The position numbers and the translations under genes are program-made. A stretch of 9,423 nucleotides of DNA from Deferribacteres bacterium (GTDB taxonomy: Bacteria > Nitrospirota > Thermodesulfovibrionia > UBA6902). The stretch is from NCBI GenBank assembly GCA_013152795.1, contig JAADFS010000029.1, positions 1 through 9,423 on the forward strand, read 5' to 3'. Positions 5,987-9,423 of the stretch are shown here, piece after piece. Position 1 is the stretch's first letter; each line of letters opens with the position of its first letter. A model generated the notes under the pieces. That model was given only the letters and a program-made list of their open reading frames with translations, was not told the DNA's origin and did not search any database.

Positions 5987-6015
5987 TTTCCAAAGCGGAT
6001 ATTTTCGGTTATACT
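5987..6015 (+). promoter_or_regulatory. Sigma-70-like promoter for the zinc-ribbon gene
   Basis: TTTCCA (5987-5992, four of six consensus bases) and TATACT (6010-6015, five of six) are separated by the ideal 17 bases. The predicted start is near 6022, giving a leader of about 50 bases that contains AGGAGG at 6059-6064. Confidence 0.45.
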
Positions 6016-6070
6016 GATTGCAGGATGAGGGTAACACGCGGCAGGAAAGCCTTAAAGAAGGAGGATGACC

Positions 6071-6361
6071 ATGAAGTGTCCGAGATGTGATGTTGATTTG
6101 AAATCCACGGGTCTCGGGAAGCAGAAAACCACTGTTATAGATGTATGCCCGGACTGCCGGGGTGCATGGTTTGACGAGGGAGACCTCGGGCTTCTTGAGG
6201 AGAACATGTGGACGGATACAGGTAAGCCCGCTGCCATAAAGTGTCCGAGATGCGGTGGGAGAGCGGAACCGTTACCGTTCTATGATACCGGCGAGCTTGT
6301 TGTGGAACGCTGCACATCATGCAAGGGCCTGTGCCTGGGTGTACGGCAGGTCTACGGATAG
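6071..6361 (+). CDS. Small double zinc-ribbon (zf-TFIIB) protein
   Basis: A 96-residue protein with two zf-TFIIB-type zinc ribbons. Ribbon one is canonical: C3-P-R-C6, C26-P-D-C29, then RGAWFDEGDLGLL with W33. Ribbon two has C58-P-R-C61 and C81-T-S-C84, but its closing motif is KGLCLGVRQVYG. The usual W is C88, the GEL-type ending is VRQV, and the protein stops there. The start is taken at 6071, not the in-frame ATG at 6065, because AGGAGG (6059-6064) touches 6065 but is six bases from 6071. Both ribbons begin with the identical 14 bases AAGTGTCCGAGATG (6074 and 6239), a sign of internal duplication. Function of such proteins is unknown; nucleic-acid or protein binding is plausible. It is convergent with the radical SAM gene, 16 bases apart. 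Confidence 0.85.
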   Translation: MKCPRCDVDLKSTGLGKQKTTVIDVCPDCRGAWFDEGDLGLLEENMWTDTGKPAAIKCPRCGGRAEPLPFYDTGELVVERCTSCKGLCLGVRQVYG

Positions 6362-6377
6362 GCCCTTGCCGTGGCGC

Positions 6378-7763
6378 CTATCTCCTTATAAAGATTTCGG
6401 AGAACTCTATATATTTAAGCTTTGTGAAATAACACCACGATTTGTGCAGGACAAAGACCACCCGGTAAAGCCTGTTCAGTGGCAGCCTTATCAGTACCTT
6501 GATGAGCGGGATGAGCCAGGGAAACGCAACGGCCACTGAAAACAGGTGGTGCAGCCTCTCGATCTTCTCTATGTCTTTCAGCTTCAGGGCGCTCTTTTTG
6601 TAAAATGACCCGTCAAGCGTCTCGAGATTCCCGTCAAAATATCCCTTTTCTATGGAATAGTTGCTCAGTTCGGTTCTCGGGAAGGGCTGGAATATCGACG
6701 CCCATGCATATGTGGGTTTGCACCTGATATTGAAATTCAGCGTCTCAAAGGCCATCTCCAGTGTCTCATCAGGCAGCCCGAGCATATTCCCCATCAGGAT
6801 ATGAATTCCGTACTTGTTGAACAGGTCGCAGGCGTCAATTGTCTGCTTTTCGGAGATGTTCCTTTTAAGCACCTTGTTCCTTAAATATTCGTTGCCGCTC
6901 TCCACAGAGGTGCCGATCGTCACACAGCCGGCATTCTTCAGGGCCCTGACCATCTCTTCATCCACCAGGTTGACCCGCGGGGTGATGCTGAAAGGAATAT
7001 TGATCTCCTTCCTGTACGCCTCGCAGAAATCCATTGTCCAGCGGTAATCAATATTGAATGTATCATCCCAGAACTGGAATCTCCTGAGTTTGTACGTCCT
7101 GAGGAGGTACTTCAACTCCTCGATGACATTCTCTATGCTCCTCTTCCTGACGACCTTGCCCTTGCCGCGGTAAAGCTTGTTGTAGGAATGATTGAAACAG
7201 TACGTGCACTTGAACGGACATCCCCTGCCGGTCATTACGGTCTTTCTCGGCATCTTCTTGAAATGCCTGTAGTTATCAAGCATCTCACGGTCGGGAAAGG
7301 GAAGCGCATCCAGGTCTTCTATAAGGTTTCTGACTTCATTCTTGTATACCTTGCCGTCGACCTTTACCCACAGGTTGTCGATCTTCGTTATATCCTTCTT
7401 TTGCTCAAGGGCGGTTACAAGGTCCAGCAGGGCATATTCACCCTCTCCCCTGCAGATGGCGTCCACGCCTTCTTCATGGATATATTCAGGGAAAAATGTG
7501 CAGTGGGGACCGCCGAAGACAGCGAAGAACCTGAACTGTTTTTTCAGATCAATATTCAGTTGCCGGTAGAACTTGCTCTGGCCGGTGGTTATTGAATATG
7601 CGATTATATCCGGCGATATACGGCGTATCTCCCGCGCAAGGTCCTTCTCGAATTTAATATCCAGATAGTGGCAATCGATGCCGCGCTGCTTCAGGAAAGC
7701 CGACAGGTACATGGTACCCAGCGGCTCGTAGTATTCAAACTTGGAAATAAAAAGGATCTTCAT
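6378..7763 (-). CDS. B12-binding-domain radical SAM protein
   Basis: A 461-residue protein. Residues 1-120 form a cobalamin-binding-like Rossmann domain (MKILFISKFEYYEPLGTMYL, PDIIAYSITTG, FAVFGGPHCTFFPEY, DAICRGEGEYAL). The cobalamin-histidine motif DxHxxG is absent, as in many members. The radical SAM core starts with the 4Fe-4S motif C182-x3-C186-x2-C189 (GRGCPFKCTYCFNH). It continues with the family segments FQFWDDTFN (229-237), ITPRVNLVDEEMVRALKNAGC (260-280), IGTSVESGNEYLRNKVLKR and MLGLPDET. The C-terminal 60 residues are hydrophobic and basic (SVAVAFPWLIPLIKVLIRL, 409-427) and may touch the membrane. Homologues often act in lipid, cofactor or secondary-metabolite methylation or rearrangement; the substrate is unknown. 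No Shine-Dalgarno is seen before 7763. It stands alone, divergent from the PilZ gene. Confidence 0.9.
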   Translation of the reverse strand: MKILFISKFEYYEPLGTMYLSAFLKQRGIDCHYLDIKFEKDLAREIRRISPDIIAYSITTGQSKFYRQLNIDLKKQFRFFAVFGGPHCTFFPEYIHEEGVDAICRGEGEYALLDLVTALEQKKDITKIDNLWVKVDGKVYKNEVRNLIEDLDALPFPDREMLDNYRHFKKMPRKTVMTGRGCPFKCTYCFNHSYNKLYRGKGKVVRKRSIENVIEELKYLLRTYKLRRFQFWDDTFNIDYRWTMDFCEAYRKEINIPFSITPRVNLVDEEMVRALKNAGCVTIGTSVESGNEYLRNKVLKRNISEKQTIDACDLFNKYGIHILMGNMLGLPDETLEMAFETLNFNIRCKPTYAWASIFQPFPRTELSNYSIEKGYFDGNLETLDGSFYKKSALKLKDIEKIERLHHLFSVAVAFPWLIPLIKVLIRLPLNRLYRVVFVLHKSWCYFTKLKYIEFSEIFIRR

Positions 7764-7772
7764 GTGAATATC

Positions 7773-7800
7773 TTATCAATCTCATTCGTCTTTTATCAAT
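7773..7800. promoter_or_regulatory. Direct repeats 20 bases apart in front of the radical SAM gene
   Basis: TTATCAAT occurs at 7773-7780 and 7793-7800, an exact 20-base period, close to two helical turns. On the minus strand these read ATTGATAA, so a promoter of the form TTGATA, 18 bases, TAAGAT is also readable here, ending about 6 bases before the ATG. The site may be a promoter, a regulator-binding site, or both. Confidence 0.35.
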
Positions 7801-7938
7801 GCCGTGAGAGCGGATGCAATCGCCGGTGATGAAACAACCTGCACAATTAATGAGCTATCTGTTCAGGTTTTAAGCTTTTTTATTGTGTCTCCTGCTTTGA
7901 AATCTTTAAATTCCATACATTCCAAATGCTTGTCTGGA

Positions 7939-7954
7939 TGGCACATATTTTGCT
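7939..7954 (+). promoter_or_regulatory. Sigma-54 (-24/-12) promoter for the PilZ gene
   Basis: TGGCAC (7939-7944), five bases, then TTGCT (7950-7954). The invariant GG (7940-7941) and GC (7952-7953) are separated by exactly 10 bases, as RpoN promoters require. Transcription would start near 7965, giving a leader of about 90 bases before the PilZ start at 8058. Location and direction fit. The enhancer-binding activator site was not recognised upstream. Confidence 0.65.
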
Positions 7955-7968
7955 TGATTCACGGCAGT

Positions 7969-7986
7969 ATATCCAGCAGGGGATAT
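7969..7986 (+). repeat. Small hairpin with a T5 tail in the predicted PilZ leader
   Basis: ATATCC (7969-7974) pairs with GGATAT (7981-7986) across the loop AGCAGG, and five Ts end at 7990. If the sigma-54 start near 7965 is right, this hairpin sits at the very 5' end of the transcript. The stem is weak for a terminator; it could stabilise the message or be incidental. Confidence 0.35.
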
Positions 7987-8057
7987 TTTTATGCAACTGC
8001 GATGTGTTATGCCGCTATTAAGATTGACGCAGGCATGAGGGACAGTGATAACAACAG

Positions 8058-8387
8058 ATGGAAATCAGTCGTTCAAAAAAGATTATTATCCGTTTGGAAG
8101 CCGAGATCACGGCAGGCGGCTCAAGTTACAGGGGGTTTATCGGGAATTTCTCGGAAGACGGCATACATATGAAAATCGCTCCGGCAGAGAAATCTGTGGA
8201 TTTTGTCCCGGGGACATTAATAAAGTTGAATTTTCAACTGCCTTCAGGAGAGAAATTGAATTTGCCATGCAGAATAAAATGGTCCAACAGGACCGTGCAG
8301 GGAGACATGCCGTGCTGTATAGGCATGGAAGTGCTGGATGCCCCTCAGAAATATAAAGAATTTCTGACCGGCAGAGTGCGGTTTTAG
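8058..8387 (+). CDS. PilZ domain protein (likely cyclic-di-GMP receptor)
   Basis: A 109-residue protein consisting of a single PilZ beta-barrel. The conserved (D/N)xSxxG motif is N30-F-S-E-D-G35, followed by IHMKI, then LIKLNFQLPSGEKLNLPCRIKW (54-75) and IGMEVLDAPQKYKEFLTG. The N-terminal RxxxR motif that usually grips the ligand is not clean: R5 is followed by SKKIII and R12, so cyclic-di-GMP binding is likely but not certain. An in-frame TAA at 8049-8051 makes 8058 the first possible ATG; no good Shine-Dalgarno is seen, GAGGG at 8037-8041 being too far. A sigma-54 promoter lies upstream. PilZ proteins adjust motility, adhesion or polysaccharide output. The gene stands alone; the ABC ATPase follows 107 bases later. 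Confidence 0.85.
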   Translation: MEISRSKKIIIRLEAEITAGGSSYRGFIGNFSEDGIHMKIAPAEKSVDFVPGTLIKLNFQLPSGEKLNLPCRIKWSNRTVQGDMPCCIGMEVLDAPQKYKEFLTGRVRF

Positions 8388-8425
8388 CTTCCGTGCCGGC
8401 GTGAGGCCGATGATGCCGCCATGGC

Positions 8426-8454
8426 TTACCCTTTAAAGCTTATCTTTCGGGTAA
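8426..8454. repeat. Short inverted repeat before the ABC ATPase gene
   Basis: TTACCC (8426-8431) and GGGTAA (8449-8454) are perfect 6-base arms around a 17-base AT-rich centre, 41 bases upstream of the ATPase start. It could be an operator; no clear -35/-10 pair was seen next to it. Confidence 0.25.
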
Positions 8455-8494
8455 TTATGGATATTTCATTTCTTCAGCAGGGGGATTATGTGAA

Positions 8495-9276
8495 ATGATC
8501 AAATTCATCAATGTCAACAAAAAATTCAATCCGCGATGCGTGCCCTTGAGGAATGTAAACCTTGAAATCTCCAAGGGTGAAGTCGTCGTCATATGCGGCC
8601 CGAGCGGCGCTGGCAAGAGCACGCTGCTGAGGGCTATCAACAAGCTCGAGCCCATAGATGATGGTGAAATCATCGTCGACGGTATGAAGCTCTCAGACCC
8701 CAGGACGAATCTGACGGCACTCAGGGCTGAAATAGGCATGGTCTTTCAGCATTTCAATCTTTTTCCCCACAAGACGGCGATACAGAACATAATGCCCCCC
8801 GTGTTGTAAGAGGCCTGAGCAAAAAAGAGGCTCGTGAGAGGGCGCTCAGGCTGCTGGAAAAAGTGGGGCTGGCGCACAGGGCCGACGCCTATCCCGTGCA
8901 ACTGTCCGGCGGGGAGCAGCAGCGTGTAGCCATTGCAAGAAGCCTTGCCATGGAGCCTAAGATAATGCTCTTTGATGAGCCGACATCCGCGCTTGACCCC
9001 GAGCTCATAAATGAAGTCCTGGATGTCATGGTAAACCTCGCAAAGGAAGGCATGACCATGATCGTTGTCACCCATGAACTGGCCTTTGCGCAAAAAGTGG
9101 CCGACAGGCTCATCTTCATGGACCGAGGGGAAATAATAGAAACGGGTACTCCCCAGGAAATTCTGTCAAACCCGAAACACCCGAGGACAAAAGAGTTTAT
9201 GAAGAAAATCCTGCATGTCGAACATGAAGCAAGGCAGGGGCAGGCGGAACAGAAATGCCTGATTAACGTATTATAA
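8495..9276 (+). pseudogene. Polar amino-acid-type ABC transporter ATPase, broken by a frameshift
   Basis: Relative of GlnQ/HisP-type ATPases that power amino-acid uptake at the inner membrane. The first part (8495 to the TAA at 8807-8809) has Walker A GPSGAGKST (35-43) and the Q-loop MVFQHFNLFPH with Q85. The second part, in the next frame, resumes as RVVRGLSKKEARERA and carries the signature LSGGEQQRVAIARSL, Walker B IMLFDEPTSALDP and the switch histidine VVTHE. All ATPase motifs survive; only the join at about 8794-8806 is broken, by a net loss of one base modulo three. Start is supported by AGGGGG ten bases before 8495. A 20-residue tail follows the usual family end. No permease or substrate-binding gene is adjacent. 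This may be a young pseudogene, a sequencing error or, less likely, programmed frameshifting. Confidence 0.85.
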
Positions 9277-9423
9277 GGAATATCCGTGCAGCATGAAATA
9301 CCGCTTCAATGCCTAAGGTGCGCCTTACAGTGGCATAAAAATACCGCCTGCACGTTTATGCAACATTAAGGTTCACCATACTTTTTTGCAAAGGACAGTA
9401 ATGCATTGACGTTTTGCCTGAAT
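9277..9423. other. Non-coding window end with inverted repeats
   Basis: No gene is seen in these 147 bases. GCATAAA (9333-9339) pairs with TTTATGC (9355-9361), TAAGG (9314-9318) with CCTTA (9323-9327), and CGTGCAG (9285-9291) with CTGCACG (9348-9354). The last crosses the first, so they cannot all form together. There is no T run after them, so a standard terminator is not supported. TTGACG at 9406-9411 may be the -35 of a gene beyond the window. Confidence 0.4.

Larger units (their letters stand above)
5712..6070. other. Divergent intergenic region without a gene
   Basis: This 359-base region separates the leftward YkgJ-like gene and the rightward zinc-ribbon gene. I see no credible coding sequence. 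From left to right it holds the YkgJ-side promoter elements, an insertion-like repeat block (5810-5926), an AT-rich inverted repeat (5943-5970) and a sigma-70-like promoter for the zinc-ribbon gene. Confidence 0.7.

Noticed and set aside
7804..8172. 122-codon open frame upstream of and overlapping the PilZ gene
   Set aside because: No domain is recognisable, it runs out of frame into the PilZ coding region, and it would cover the sigma-54 promoter.
8045..8356. 103-codon frame overlapping the PilZ gene
   Set aside because: Same strand, different frame; the PilZ frame contains the NFSEDG motif and this one has no family features.
8792..8809. Programmed -1 frameshift in the ABC ATPase
   Set aside because: The C6 run could slip, but ATPases of this type are not known to use recoding, no downstream stimulatory stem was seen, and the product would be one residue short. 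Deletion or sequencing error is simpler.
8746..9093. 115-codon minus-strand frame across the ATPase break
   Set aside because: Antisense to conserved ATPase motifs; it spans the break by chance and has no family features.
9314..9361. Integron attC-like recombination site
   Set aside because: Nested inverted repeats suggested it, but the conserved RYYYAAC and GTTRRRY core sites are not present and no integrase or cassette is seen.
9406..9411. Promoter for a gene to the right of the window
   Set aside because: TTGACG is a fair -35, but the window ends before a -10 could be seen.

Overview
The window looks like an ordinary chromosomal stretch of a free-living, probably anaerobic or microaerophilic Gram-negative bacterium, with no phage, plasmid or rRNA/tRNA genes in view. 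The gene content (a vitamin B12-binding-type radical SAM protein, a cysteine-cluster protein, HDOD and PilZ signalling domains, an LsrF/DhnA-type aldolase, a sigma-54-type promoter) would fit Nitrospirota or the former Deltaproteobacteria. That placement is inference from gene style, not from a marker gene.

Layout, left to right. (1) A HicAB toxin-antitoxin pair is read leftward from 438; hicB is cut by the window edge, and a short palindrome lies in front of hicA. (2) coaE (dephospho-CoA kinase) is read rightward and ends one base before the convergent HDOD gene. (3) A leftward series covers 5711 to 1176: a YkgJ-like cysteine-cluster protein, an LsrF/DhnA-type class I aldolase, a zinc-dependent medium-chain dehydrogenase, a PfkB sugar kinase and an HDOD signalling protein. 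The aldolase, dehydrogenase and kinase genes are 2-10 bases apart and look like one metabolic operon. HDOD has a possible promoter of its own, with a TTGACA -35 box overlapping the end of the kinase gene. (4) A 359-base divergent intergenic region (5712-6070) carries an insertion-like repeat of about 100 bases: a 7-base tandem repeat, a GC-rich hairpin that doubles as a G-quadruplex motif, and a 9-base direct repeat on both sides. (5) A 96-residue double zinc-ribbon (zf-TFIIB) protein is read rightward, convergent with a 461-residue radical SAM protein. (6) A 294-base divergent region holds a good sigma-54 (-24/-12) promoter match pointing at a PilZ-domain gene. (7) Next comes a polar-amino-acid-type ABC transporter ATPase with all ATPase motifs but split by a frameshift near 8795-8809, with no permease or binding protein beside it. 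(8) The last 147 bases are non-coding with inverted repeats.

How the genes work together: the dehydrogenase, kinase and aldolase make chemical sense as a polyol/sugar route (oxidise, phosphorylate, cleave), but the substrate cannot be read from the sequence. HDOD and PilZ point to signalling, the latter to cyclic-di-GMP and possibly RpoN control. No wholly new defence or mobile system is evident. The items most worth a second look are the intergenic repeat, the broken ATPase, the sigma-54/PilZ arrangement and the three-enzyme operon.
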